NCBI GenBank assembly: GCA_964017185.1
Contig: OZ024876.1
Location: 35,441,278-35,505,277, forward strand
DNA length: 64,000 nt
Direction of reading: 5' to 3'
Source of the DNA: Rugalucina vietnamica
Taxonomy: Eukaryota; Mollusca; Bivalvia; Lucinida; Lucinidae
Shown here: positions 1 through 9,199 of the stretch, in pieces
Position numbering within the stretch: the first letter of the stretch is position 1
How the letters are laid out: each line of letters opens with the position of its first letter
Notes under the pieces: model-generated
Told to the model about the DNA's origin: nothing
Database searches by the model: none
Seen by the model: the letters and a program-made list of their open reading frames with translations, nothing else
Program-made: the position numbers and the translations under genes

Positions 1-170
1 CCTCAGTGGTAGAGTACATGTATTTCACTCCTGATCCAGGGGTCGCAGATTTGAGACCTACTGCCGCCTTGTTGTGTCACTGAGCAAAGACATTTCTGCT
101 TCTCACAGTACTAGTTAAATACCCATGAAGTGGTGGCTCTGCCCTGGGTTTGCAGCCAGAGAAGACTCAG
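1..170 (+). repeat. tRNA-derived SINE, 5' end cut by window edge
   Basis: The sequence resembles the better copy at 15350-15552: a GTGGTAGAG A-box-like start, a degenerate B-box region, then the shared body with the words TTGTGTCACTGAGCAAAGAC and CAGTACTAGTTAAA. The 3' tail is missing. It lies in the first intron of the minus-strand NGLY1 gene. The family assignment rests on this internal comparison only. Confidence 0.55.
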
Positions 171-185
171 ATTAATCATGTGTTT

Positions 186-977
186 GATCTATAAATAGCG
201 TAAAGGGACCAGTGATCAATCAAAAATAGCAATGTTTGCAGACATGCATTGCAGAATGCATGTGTACATACCATATCGAAGCTTGAACCTTCGCCATGTT
301 TTTCAATATGTCAGTTTATGACGTCATCACGTCACGTTCTCAGCGACGTCATTTTAACACACCCACCATCATACAGCGTGAATCAGGGTCAGGTGGACCA
401 GTGATCGATCACCTCCTTATTCTCTCCAACACCGCGGCTAACTTGGAAGGTATGTACATTTTTAGAATGAATAATCATCGTTTACCGATAGCCACGAAAC
501 AAACTTTTGAAATTTTCATTGAGTTAAAAGAAATAAAGCAGCAAAATGAGGTGGTCGAAAAGCATAAATGCCCATTGAAACAATGGAAAACTGTTGAAAA
601 ACTAGCTCTAAAATCACAGAAATCGTCCATTAATCGCAATTTTGGAATGTGGATCAGATTTGTTTAGTATGCAGTAAAGTTAAAAAATTTAGCCAGTCGG
701 AACGAAAGCAGGTTGTTTCAGCTTGAAGGATTTATTGAACAATCATCGCTTTTAAGCAGTACAATTAAGACCCCCTCTTCGTAAAGTGCCAGAAAATTCA
801 AGATAGAAAAGCTTTCCAAATAAATTTAAATTAGTGTATGTAAGGTAATATAATGCGCTTTAAGTTGAGACTAGCATAAGATTTATTTCAGGTATCCTTT
901 GAGAATTAATAGCCGATAACCACTAGTTGATCGATCACTGGTCCCTGATCGATCACTGATCGCCTTACGCTATATAG
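186..977. mobile_element. Putative inverted-repeat element with GTGATCGATCAC palindromes
   Basis: The left end reads CTATAAATAGCGTAAAGGG followed by ACCAGTGATCAATCA. The right end, read in reverse complement, is CTATATAGCGTAAGGCGATC followed by AGTGATCGATCA. The 12-bp perfect palindrome GTGATCGATCAC recurs inside at about 399 and near the right end. No transposase is present, so this would be a non-autonomous DNA element sitting in NGLY1 intron 1. A 123-codon frame at 296-667 has no recognisable domain. No clear target duplication was found. Confidence 0.4.
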
Positions 978-1138
978 AATATTTTTCTATAAATTTACAG
1001 ATACTTTATAAATCAATGTATCTCCTCTGCCTGCTGAAACCCGTCTTAGTCCACCACTGAATTCTAAAACCCATGCTATACTGTATCCTGTACTGAACAC
1101 AGAAAAATACTGACCGAGTACCAACCGCCCAATATTAC

Positions 1139-1360
1139 CTCTTCAAACCCCATTTCAAAAAGACATTCCAAAGCTCCAGAAACAGGAAGTAACTTTGACT
1201 CGACAACAGCGTTACCAAGACGGATCTTTCGGTATTTCTGATCAGTTGGATTCTTTAAAACATTATTAGCAAACTTGACCAGAATGTCACTGGCTTTTAA
1301 GAAATCGTTCACTGAATTTTCATTGACAAGTTTTGTCACAGATGTTTTGACAGGTGCCAT
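1139..1360 (-). CDS. NGLY1: Peptide:N-glycanase (NGLY1), first coding exon, PUB domain
   Basis: NGLY1 is the cytosolic enzyme that strips N-glycans from misfolded glycoproteins exported from the ER; its N-terminal PUB domain binds the p97/VCP ATPase. This exon encodes 74 residues. The core NVLKNPTDQKYRKIRLGN followed by LLPVSGALECLFEMGFEE matches the PUB domain of animal NGLY1 closely. The exon ends in phase 0 at GAG|GTAATA, at the same point after GFEE where I recall the vertebrate protein having its first junction. I chose the ATG at 1360 (AACATGGC context); an upstream in-frame ATG at 1420 would add 20 residues lying partly in a repeat. The catalytic transglutaminase-like core and C-terminal domain must be left of the window. 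Confidence 0.9.
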
Positions 1361-1404
1361 GTTGACAGAATTTGTCACTATTGGTATAATCACCGTGTAT
1401 ATTT

Positions 1405-1456
1405 GATGTTTCCGGGTCATTTTGGCCCATGACCATTTCGGCCCATATCATTACGC
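1405..1456. repeat. GGGCCGAAATGACC-type repeat unit next to the NGLY1 start
   Basis: Two units, TCATTTTGGCCCATGACC and ATTTCGGCCCATATCATT, lie 45-95 bp upstream of the NGLY1 ATG. The same words make the foldback at 8306-8482. If the NGLY1 transcript starts nearby, the repeat is in its promoter or 5' leader. Regulatory function is inference only. Confidence 0.6.
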
Positions 1457-1489
1457 CATTGACATCAAACCTTTTCGATGATACAAACT

Positions 1490-1546
1490 TGGAGTGGTAT
1501 TGTGACTTTGTCAGTTTGACGTTTCACCAGTAAACTATTCTGATTC
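1490..1546 (+). mobile_element. LINE 3'-end fragment
   Basis: The stretch ending ACCAGTAAACTATTCTGATT is closely similar to the 3' end of the LINE copy finishing near 6530 (CACCAGTAAACCATTCAGAT). It is a leftover tail from an older insertion directly in front of the next LINE. Confidence 0.5.
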
Positions 1547-3520
1547 TGATTCCGGGACATTAGGTCAATAACAAAACAAATCATTAGCCGTCGAAATAGA
1601 GCTACAGAATATGATTTTCTTCTCGGCCTCAGAGATGCTGAAGCTAGACTATTCAAGTTACAGTCGAAAAAAGAGGACTGGAAGTGGAATTGCACAGTCC
1701 GAATTATAGAAGGCAGAAGAATCTGTGACAGCAAAAAGCTGTTCTCATTCCTAAAAAACTCACGCCGGGACCAACAGGGCACGCCACCTCTCAAACATGA
1801 TAATATACTCCATACAGATACTAAAACCAAAGCAAACCTTTTTAATAATCAGTTCAACTCAGTTTTTACCCCTAAAGAACCTCTGTCTCTGAAACGCTTG
1901 GCTAAAATGCGAGTGCAGGATCTGAAAACAGCAGGTGGCCTGCCTCTTGATACCGACACTGACACACTACCGGACGCGACAACATGTATGCCAGAGATTG
2001 ACATCTCAGAAAACGGACTACTTAAGTTACTTAAAAATCTTAAACCAGGCAAGGCAGCTGGACCGGATGGGCTGAAACCCCTTCTGCTGAGAGAGCTTCG
2101 GGAAGAAATTGCCCCCATCCTCAAAGTTATCTATGATAGATCTTTAGTAACAGGGAAGCTCCCAGCAGATTGGATGAAGGCCAATGTCATGCCTGTGTTT
2201 AAGAAAGGTGATAAGTCTCTGGCATCAAATTACAGACCCATTTCCCTTACATGCATTCTCTGCAAGTTACTCGAACATATAATAGCCTCAAACATAGCCA
2301 AGCACCTGGACAGGCAGGGTCTCATGTATGACCTCCAACATGGCTTTCGAGAGCGGAGGTCTTGTGAGACTCAACTAGCCATGCTCATAGAGGACCTGGC
2401 AAGGAATGCAAGTTTGGGAAAACAGACAGACATAATCTTACTTGATTTTTCTAAGGCATTCGACAAAGTTAATCACAGCAAACTACTTTGGAAATTACAT
2501 CAATATGGTATCCGAGGACATGTGCTGGGCTGGATCCGAGCTTTCCTTGGGAGTAGATCTCAGCAGGTAGTGATTGATGGGGAGGAGTCGGAATCAGTGC
2601 CAGTCACATCTGGTGTTCCCCAGGGCTCGGTGCTGGGGCCGATCCTCTTCCTCGTCTATATAAATGATCTGCCTGATGAGGTTCGCTCCCAGGTGCGACT
2701 ATTCGCTGACGATACTGCCCTGTACCTCACCATGGAAAGTGAGGACGACAGCTCAGCACTCCAAAACGACTTAGACATTCTGTCGGCATGGGAGTCCAGG
2801 TGGGATATGGAGTTCAACCCCTCCAAATGTCAGGTGGTACATGTGACTGGCTCTAAAGGACCAGTCAATAAGACTAACTATGTATTGCATGGACAGGTCT
2901 TGGAGTCAGTCACAAGTGCTAGATATCTCGGGGTTGATATCTCTAGTAATCTCTCCTGGAAAACTCATGTCGACCGTATAACCGGCAATGCAAATAGAAC
3001 TCTTGGCTTTATCAGACGAAACATAAAAACAAAAATGTCAAAGGTGCGTGAAAGAGCTTACAATTCCCTAGTTAGGCCACAGCTCGAATATGCATCAGCT
3101 GTGTGGGACCCCCATAATAAGAAATACATATCCCAAATTGAACAAATCCAGCGAAGAGCTGCTCGTTGGACGGTTGGAAACTTTGATAGACATGCTAGTG
3201 TAACCAGGATTGTTCAAGACCTAGGATGGCGATCATTGGATCAAAGACGAGCTGATGCCCGTCTTTGTTTATTCTTCAAGGTCATTCATGGACTAGTTGC
3301 TGTACCCCTCCCGGACTATGTGCAGTACTCAAATAGAATTTCCCGGTACTGCCACTCCATGACCTTTAGGCAGGTCTACACCTCTAGGGATTACTATAAA
3401 TATTCATTTTTCCCACTAGCTATAGTACAGTGGAATTCTCTCCCAGAGTCTGTTGCAAGCTTGCAGAATCTTGAGGCCTTTAAGGCCGCAGTCTGCAAGC
3501 TGCAGCATTCTCGCCCATAG
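1547..3520 (+). CDS. Non-LTR retrotransposon ORF2 fragment, reverse transcriptase (CR1/Jockey-like)
   Basis: An uninterrupted frame of about 657 codons runs from just after a TGA near 1543; the first internal ATG is at 1898. It encodes the linker before the RT and the whole RT: PGKAAGPDGLKP, NYRPISLTCILCKLLEHI, QHGFRERRSCETQL, the LLDFSKAFDKVNH catalytic block, TSGVPQGSVLGPILFLVYIN and the FADD box. It ends with the usual C-terminal region. The apurinic endonuclease domain expected upstream is absent, so the copy is 5'-truncated, as is normal for LINEs. The lack of stops and frameshifts suggests a fairly recent insertion. The clade is assigned by motif style, not by phylogeny. Confidence 0.85.
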
Positions 3521-3721
3521 ATCCCCTCATGCTTGTTTTTATCTGATTTTAACTATTCTTATCTATTTTAACCTATCACCTGTTTTTATTCTTCACTTTT
3601 ATGCTTTTAAACCTCTGTACTATAACTCTTCTTTTCCTGTCTGATACTAACAGACGATGCGCTACCCTGCCTAGAATGTCCGCGAGGGCGTATGGCAGTA
3701 TACAGAGATAGATAGATAGAA
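1547..3721 (+). mobile_element. 5'-truncated LINE with (GATA)n 3' tail
   Basis: The element comprises the RT frame above plus about 200 bp of 3' UTR ending in a short GATAGATAGATAGA tract at 3708-3721. A microsatellite 3' end rather than poly(A) is common in CR1-, RTE- and Jockey-type elements. The next LINE copy starts directly after this tail. Confidence 0.75.
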
Positions 3722-5445
3722 TCTAATGGTCAGTTTTCGAATGTTTTCACATAAAAGTGAATACAAACAGATCCCTCTTCTGGATAGATCTGCCCCATTC
3801 ATGCATGATATTGTGGTCACAAAGGAAGGGATGACCAAACTTCTCAGAGGTCTTAACCCGTCTAAAGCCTTAGGGCCTAATAAGCTTCATCCTAGAGTCC
3901 TAAAGGAACTAGCAATGGAATTAGGTCCGGTATTCGCCCAGCAGTCTCTTCCAGCAGTCAATTGATACAAGTGAAATTCCTAAAGAATGGTCTATTATTA
4001 ATATTTGCCCACTGTTTAAGAAGGGCGACAGGTCTCTTGTCCGTATATATATATAATTACCCCCTGTTTCGTTGACATGCATTCCTTGTAAGCTTCTTGA
4101 ACATATTGTGTGCTCAACTATTATGGCCCATCTTGATGAACATGAACTTGATGGACAGACAACACGCTTTTATAAAACGGCATAGCTGTGAAACTCAGTT
4201 GACTACGGTGATAAATGGTTCGGCAAAAATCTTAGACAAAAAGGGCCATGTTGACACTTTTATACTGGATTTTGAAAAGGCATTCGATACTCCTCCCCAT
4301 GAACTCCTTAAAAGCAAATTGTTTAGCTATGGATTAGGTGGAACAACACTGAATTGGATAAACACTTTCCTTTGTTTCAGACAACAACGGGTAGTGGTAA
4401 ATGGTATTAAATCGGAATGGGCTCCGGTTGTGTCGGGTGTCCCTCAGGGCACCGTTCTCGGTCCCTTGCTGTTTTCCTTGTATATTAATGACATCTAAAT
4501 TGACATTGAGTCTGAAATAAGACTCTTTGCTGATGATTGTGTTTGCTATCGTGAAATCAAGAATGAAGATGATGCATTGAAACTTCTGAGAGACATTGAT
4601 CGTTTAGGCAATTGGGCTAGAAAATGGGGAATGAGACTCCAACCCGTCAAATGCAACATGATGCAGCTGACAAATAAACGGTCTAGTAAGATACAGGCTA
4701 ACTACCCCCTTGAGGCCACTGTACTGGAAAACGTTGAAAGCATAAAATACCTGGGTGTAACTATCACAAACGATGCTTGTGTTTGCTATCGTGAAATCAA
4801 GAATGAAGATGCTGCATTGAAACTTCTGAGAGACATTGATCGTTTAGGCAATTGGGCTAGAAAATGGGGAATGAGATTATGAGACTCCAACCCGTCAAAT
4901 GCAACATGATGCAGCTGACAAATAAACGGTCTAGTAAGATACAGGCTAACTACCCCCTTGAGGGCACTGTACTGGAAAACGTTGAAAGCATAAACTACCT
5001 GAGTGTAACTATCACAAACGATTTGAAATGGAATATACTCATATTTCAATTGTTTGTACAAAGGCTAACGGAACTCTCGGATTCTTGAGGAGAAAGTATT
5101 CGTGTCCCCCAGGTGTGAAAGAAACAGCTTATAAAGGACTGATGCGGCCGGTCTTGGAATATGGAAGCTCAGTTTGGGACCATCACACCCATGGCCTCCA
5201 GAAAGAATTGGAAAAGGTCCAAAATCGTGCGGCAAGGTTTGTGACTGGAAACTATGTTTTTGAAACTGGCAGCATTACTGGCACTTTAGGTCAACTGAAA
5301 TGTGAATCTCTTAAGAAAAGGAGGAAGGATAGCAGACTTATATTGCTATGCAAAGGTCTAAAGGGTAAAGCCAGAATACCCACATATGACCTTATCCCGA
5401 AGAATATGCGTTGTAGAAATTAACACTCTTTGGCTTTTCAGATCA
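3722..5445 (+). pseudogene. Decayed LINE reverse transcriptase copy with internal tandem duplication
   Basis: A relative of the preceding LINE, broken by frameshifts and stops. Pieces include LLRGLNPSKALGPNKLHP near 3860, [14 protein letters not shown] near 4170, [17 protein letters not shown] near 4270, [20 protein letters not shown] near 4440, and the thumb and tail at 5060-5420. The FADD region and what follows is tandemly duplicated (about 4530-4774 and 4775-5020), so the piece around GNWARKWGMRLQPVKCN occurs twice. It cannot encode a functional enzyme. Confidence 0.8.
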
Positions 5446-5910
5446 GTCCACCAGTTCCGGAGAAGAAGATTTTTGAAGGGTTTGACCATATATGGGCATG
5501 GCCGCCATCTTGGTCATGTGACCTTGATTATTTATGTACCCCATCCTATAAATGCTTCACATTAAATTCGGCTTTGATTGGCCAAGTGGTTTCAGAGGAG
5601 AAGATGTTTGAATATTATGGAAATATACATGTATACTGCCCCTGGGTGGGGGCATATGAGCTCCTGGGGACCAATTTTTTTTTTTTTTTTCAGAATCATT
5701 AATATTCAGTCCTACTGCGCATTTCCTGAAAGACTTTCACTTTAAATGACATTTTAAAACTTTTGCCCATTCAAATGCATTGGCGACCTATGTTGACCTT
5801 GCCGTAAAATAGGTCAAGGTCATCGCAGGGTCATGATTTATACATACATTTTACTTGTAGTACTTGAGTCATCGATACTTCATGCCAAGTTTTGTTGAAA
5901 CCGGTCCAAC
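5446..5910 (-). repeat. AGCTCACCTGAG-family repeat fragment between two LINE copies
   Basis: On the minus strand this contains hallmark words of the family: CCATATATGGTCAAACCC, CATGACCAAGATGGCGGCC and TGACCTATTTTACGGCAAGG. It is flanked by near-identical LINE segments of about 400 bp (5047-5445 and 5911-6310). A poly-T run lies at 5677-5690. Confidence 0.75.
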
Positions 5911-6530
5911 ATTTCCAATGTTTGCACAAAGGCTAACAGAACTCTCGGATTCTTGAGGAGAAAGTATTCTTGTCCCCAATGTGTGAAAGAAGCTGCTTAT
6001 AAAGGACTGATGCGGCCGGTCTTGGAATATGGAAGCTTAGTTTGGGACCCTCACACTCTTGGCCTCCAGGAAGAATTGGAAAAGGTCCAAAATTGTGCGG
6101 CAAGGTTTGTGACTGGAAACTATGTTTTTGAAACTGGCAGCATTGCTGGCATTTTAGGTCAACTGAAATGTGAATCTCTTAAGAAAAGGAGGAAGGATAG
6201 TAGATTTATATTGCTATGCAAAGGTCTAAAGGGTAAAGCCAGAATACCCACAGATGACCTTATCCCGAAGAATATGCGTTGTAGAAATCAACACTCTTTG
6301 GCTTTTCAGATACCTTCAGCTAGCAAAGAAACGTACAAAAGTAGTTTCATTCCACAGAATATCAGGGACTGGAATGACATCCCTGATTCAACTCTGCTGA
6401 AATGTCTGATGACTGTGTGTCCAAGTTCGCATCTCTTGTGAGAGACAGAGACTAATTTCCCTCCTGCCGCACACCCCTGGTGAAGTATTGTCAATTTGGG
6501 GTATCACCAGTAAACCATTCAGATTCAGAT
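5911..6530 (+). pseudogene. LINE RT C-terminal fragment (second copy)
   Basis: An open frame at 5953-6441 encodes the RT tail (LMRPVLEYGSLVWDPHTLGL, RAARFVTGNY-like, SASKETYKSSFIPQNIRDWN). Its first 400 bp duplicate 5047-5445 at about 95 percent. Unlike that copy it continues to the element's 3' end near 6530. It is a fragment, not a functional gene. Confidence 0.8.
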
Positions 6531-6534
6531 GTAA

Positions 6535-7130
6535 GACTTCAGTATCTGTGTGGCTGGCATACTCAAGCACTTGCATACCCCAAACCAGGCAAAGCCATCG
6601 GCCCGTATAGACGCAAACCAATCCTACTTAGGCAATTGTGTGAAGAAATCGCACACATACTATAAATCATCTTTGAGCGCTCTTTCCAAAGTGACAAACT
6701 TCCGACAGGGTGGTTTCGTGCCCAGGTCAGCCTCAAAACAGGCGACAAATCTTCGGCTGCAAATTACAGACTGATTTCCCCTACAAACATACTTTGCAAG
6801 ATCCTTGAACATATCATGACATCCTATATGGAAATTAAAGCACCCCAACAAGCATGGCCTTCTATATGATCTGCAACATGAATTCAGAGAATAAGTCATG
6901 AGAAACCCAGCTTACCATGTTGTTCGAGGATCTTGTTAGGAATGCAAATGCCAACAAACTGATCTGATACTGTTGGACTTCTGAAGGGCATTTGATAAAG
7001 TTTGTCATTCAGAGCTCCCTTTGGAAGCTCCATCAGTATGGGATCAGAGGAAAATTAATACACTTTCTTGGATCCATACCTTCCTCTGTAACCGCTCACA
7101 GACTGTTGTTTTTGAGGGGGTGGATCACGG
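6535..7130 (+). pseudogene. Third LINE RT fragment, badly decayed
   Basis: Short pieces in different frames align with 2035-2580 of the first LINE: KPGKAIGPYRRKPILLRQLC near 6585, a CKIL-like piece near 6795, ALSKVTNFRQ, and a degenerate catalytic block near 6975. It ends near 7130. Multiple frameshifts rule out function. Confidence 0.65.
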
Positions 7131-7304
7131 TCGGTCCCCCTCAAAAATAACAGTTTTTAAATACCCGTCGATATATCGACTTTCGTGTTTTTTCTCTACA
7201 TTCAGATGGCACATCAGTATTTCGATTGCTTTGTATAGATTCGATACATTTTTTTCTAATTTTACAAGGTCACGACTATTGCAGAAAAACTATACATGTA
7301 ATTA

Positions 7305-7580
7305 TAAGTTTGAAAAAAGTACAAGTATAGGCTTTTGAAAACAATCTAGACAGTAACCCCAAGTATTTGTGATTTGTAACTGTTGACCTACAGATGCGGT
7401 CAATAATGACCATCAATGAGAACCCTTCTCCCAATCGAATCTATAATTATAAGTTTGAAAAAAAGTACAAGTATAGGCTTTTGAAAACAATCTAGACAGT
7501 AACCCCAAGTATTTGTGATTTGTAACTGTTGACCTACAGACGCGGTCAATAATGACCATCAATAAGAACCCTTCTCCCAA
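7305..7580. repeat. Tandem duplication, two units of about 136 bp
   Basis: The segment beginning AAGTTTGAAAAAAGTACAAG and ending near CCCAATCGAATCT occurs at about 7307-7441 and again at about 7446-7580, with only a few differences. It lies next to a reverse-oriented LINE end. The 170 bp before it (7131-7304) holds nothing recognisable. Confidence 0.75.
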
Positions 7581-7790
7581 TCGAATCTGAATCTGAATAG
7601 CCAAATGACATTATTTCACCAGGGGTTCGGATGAATGAAGCGAACTTGGACATACAATTATCTGACATTTCAGCAGTAGAAAACAGAGAGTCAGGGAGGT
7701 CATCCCAGTTCCTGATAGTCTGGGGAAAGAAACTACATTTATAGGCCTTTAAACTAGCAGATGGAAGCTGAAATGCCAACAATTTAATAT
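7581..7790 (-). pseudogene. LINE 3'-end fragment on the minus strand
   Basis: A minus-strand frame reads FQLPSASLKAYKCSFFPQTI, RNWDDLPDS, which is the standard C-terminal end of the same LINE clade (compare SASKETYKSSFIPQNIRDWN near 6320). It is the only LINE piece here in this orientation. Confidence 0.7.
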
Positions 7791-7850
7791 CGACATACCG
7801 ACAGTATATAATAAAAATTAAAATATATACTAAAAGATAAAACTTCAAAA

Positions 7851-8077
7851 ACCCATATTTGACGAATCGATTTTTCCATCATTATCATTTGGGTGACTCC
7901 ACTTTCATTTTTAGGGGCGTCAGGAGTGGTTTTTTAATTTTATTCAATTTTTCGATGAAAATTCTCTAAGCAAACAGAATAGCCACAGATGGGACGCCGC
8001 GTTCTGCGGCGTCACATCTGGGGCTATTCTGTTTGCATATGTCCCATAAAAGGGACGCCAGGCTTAAATGAGTTAAA
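7851..8077 (-). mobile_element. GGGACGCC hairpin MITE, copy 1
   Basis: The core is a near-perfect inverted repeat, ACAGAATAGCCACAGATGGG...GCGGCGT...TGGGGCTATTCTGT (about 7977-8035), with CATATTTGACGAAT at one end and GGCTTAAATGAGTTAAAC at the other. The same element occurs in the opposite orientation at 18252-18485 and, more decayed, at 21222-21450. No coding capacity. Confidence 0.75.
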
Positions 8078-8119
8078 CTCCAACAATACGACAGCAACTA
8101 TTAAAATGACCCGTTTATT

Positions 8120-8279
8120 TTGCAGGTTATAACTGTAAAAAACGAATTAACCCGTGTGCATTCATGGTTTTTGCTCATGCAAATAAGGAACTGGAAAAGT
8201 AGTCTTTCTGAAGGTCTGAAACAAAGGTCGGATACACAAAGCAAGTGTTAGGTACTTGGGGTTGACATAACAAGACGTT
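8120..8279 (+). pseudogene. LINE RT fragment, part 1 of a disrupted copy
   Basis: The sequence around 8246-8275 encodes a degenerate VRYLGVDI motif, the segment that precedes the thumb in the LINE at 1547-3520 (ARYLGVDISS). It stops at 8279 where the GGGCCGAAAT foldback begins and resumes at 8516. Only the last 40 bp are well supported. Confidence 0.55.
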
Positions 8280-8515
8280 TCGCCCCTCAAGACATGTCCC
8301 CCCCGGTTCCGGGTCATTTCGGCCCATAACCATTTCGGCCCATGGCCATTTCGGCCCATAACCATTTCGGCCCATACAAATAGAGGATAATAGTAGTATA
8401 CTTATGGGCCGAAATGGTTATGGGCCGAGATGGTCATGGGCCGACACTGTCATGGGCCGAATTGGTTATGGGCCGAAATGACCAGTTCCCACCCACCCCC
8501 ACCGCCCCCCCCCCC
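8280..8515. repeat. GGGCCGAAAT foldback inserted in a LINE
   Basis: At 8308-8374 there are four head-to-tail units of the type CCATTTCGGCCCATAA. After a 28-bp spacer, 8403-8482 carries five units in reverse complement (ATGGGCCGAAATGGTT). The two arms could fold into a hairpin about 70 bp long. A C-rich run follows at 8483-8519. It interrupts a LINE fragment. A smaller version lies upstream of the NGLY1 ATG. Confidence 0.8.
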
Positions 8516-8647
8516 CCCGTGGCCTATCCTGGAACTCCCACATAGACCGTATAATTGGAAATACCAATAAAACACTAGGTTACTTTCGGTGTAACATCAA
8601 GATAAAAACCCGAAGGTGAGAGAAACAGCCTTTAATATGCTTGTCCG
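8516..8647 (+). pseudogene. LINE RT fragment, part 2
   Basis: Continues the disrupted LINE. It encodes, with one frameshift, SHIDRIIGNTNKTLGYFR, NIKIK, KVRETAFNMLVR, matching the segment THVDRITGNANRTLGFIR ... KVRERAYNSLVR of the LINE at 1547. It is cut at 8647 by the LTR element and continues at 9063. Confidence 0.75.
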
Positions 8648-8796
8648 TGTCATAGGGTATAGGTATATAGCACACTTGTACTGCCTTGCGGTACAAGCTG
8701 GCTTATACAGCGACGTGGTAGAGTGTTCGCTTGGCACGCGGGAGAACCTGGTTCGATCCCCGTCAGGGAAGAAAGAATTTTTCTTCGCCTGTTACA
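8648..8796 (+). repeat. TRIM 5' LTR with A/B-box tRNA-like sequence
   Basis: Positions 8704-8764 resemble a tRNA without its acceptor stem: an A-box-like GACGTGGTAGAGTG, an anticodon-arm-like TTCGCTTGGCACGCGGG (loop TTGGCAC, nominal anticodon GGC as in tRNA-Ala), and a clean B box GGTTCGATCCC. Upstream is a small hairpin, CTTGTACTGCC / GCGGTACAAG. Such internal boxes normally recruit TFIIIC for RNA polymerase III, unlike ordinary polymerase II LTRs. Activity is not shown. Confidence 0.8.
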
Positions 8797-8811
8797 TTTG
8801 GCGCCCAACGT
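8797..8811 (+). promoter_or_regulatory. Primer-binding site for tRNA-Lys(CUU)
   Basis: TTTGGCGCCCAACGTG spans the LTR junction; TGGCGCCCAACGTG is complementary to the 14 nucleotides at the 3' end (including CCA) of metazoan tRNA-Lys(CUU). This would prime minus-strand DNA synthesis. Confidence 0.85.
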
Positions 8812-8899
8812 GAATTAATCCTATGACCCGTGCAGTAATTCCCCGAGTTTGTTTCCACGATAAACGCTATGGCCTGGGACTTCGGGGACGAAGCCCAAT

Positions 8900-8913
8900 T
8901 AGGTGGGGGAGAA
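8900..8913 (+). promoter_or_regulatory. Polypurine tract of the TRIM
   Basis: TAGGTGGGGGAGAA immediately precedes the TGTCA start of the second LTR, the position expected for the plus-strand primer. Confidence 0.8.
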
Positions 8914-9062
8914 TGTCACAGGTTATAGGTATATAGCACACTTGTACTGCCTTGCGGTACAAGCCGGCTTTTACAGCGACGTGGTAGAGTGTTCGCTTGG
9001 CACGCGGGAGAACCTGGTTCGATCCCCGTCAGGGAAGAAAGAATTTTTCTTCGACCGTTACA
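8914..9062 (+). repeat. TRIM 3' LTR with A/B-box tRNA-like sequence
   Basis: Second copy of the LTR, about 96 percent identical to the first. The tRNA-like segment (8970-9030) and its B box are unchanged. The six differences are all outside the A and B boxes. Confidence 0.85.
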
Positions 9063-9110
9063 TCCGCCTCAGCTGGAATATTCCTCCCCGAGTTGGGACC
9101 CCCATACTGA
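9063..9110 (+). pseudogene. LINE RT fragment, part 3
   Basis: The sequence CCTCAGCTGGAATATTCC and then GAGTTGGGACCCCCAT encodes PQLEYSS and SWDPH in one frame, directly continuing the LVR of part 2 and matching RPQLEYASAVWDPH of the LINE at 1547. The target duplication of the TRIM lies at its left edge. Confidence 0.75.
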
Positions 9111-9199
9111 TGATTAGCTCATGACCGAAACGACCCGGATATGGTGACTTCTCCACGAAATTCGTGTCAATAACATCTGGATACGGAAAAAGCGTCAAA

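Larger units (their letters stand above)
8648..9062 (+). mobile_element. TRIM: 415-bp LTR retrotransposon miniature with tRNA-like LTRs
   Basis: Two 149-bp direct repeats (8648-8796 and 8914-9062, six differences) begin TGTCA and end TTACA. Two bases after the first LTR lies TGGCGCCCAACGTG, which matches the complement of the 3' end of animal tRNA-Lys(CUU): a canonical primer-binding site. Directly before the second LTR is the purine tract AGGTGGGGGAGAA. The internal region is only 117 bp with no coding capacity. The 4-bp word TCCG is duplicated at both flanks (8644-8647, 9063-9066), and the flanking LINE sequence joins up when the element is removed. This is the full anatomy of a terminal-repeat retrotransposon in miniature, probably mobilised by a Gypsy-type element. 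Confidence 0.9.

Noticed and set aside
296-667. 123-codon plus-strand frame as a gene
   Set aside because: No recognisable domain; lies inside a putative inverted-repeat element and in an intron of the opposite-strand NGLY1. The RMNNHRLPI stretch weakly recalls a LINE tail but nothing else aligns.
8704-8770. A functional tRNA-Ala gene
   Set aside because: The B box and anticodon-arm-like part are good, but there is no pairing acceptor stem and the T stem is poor; the sequence is part of an LTR present twice.
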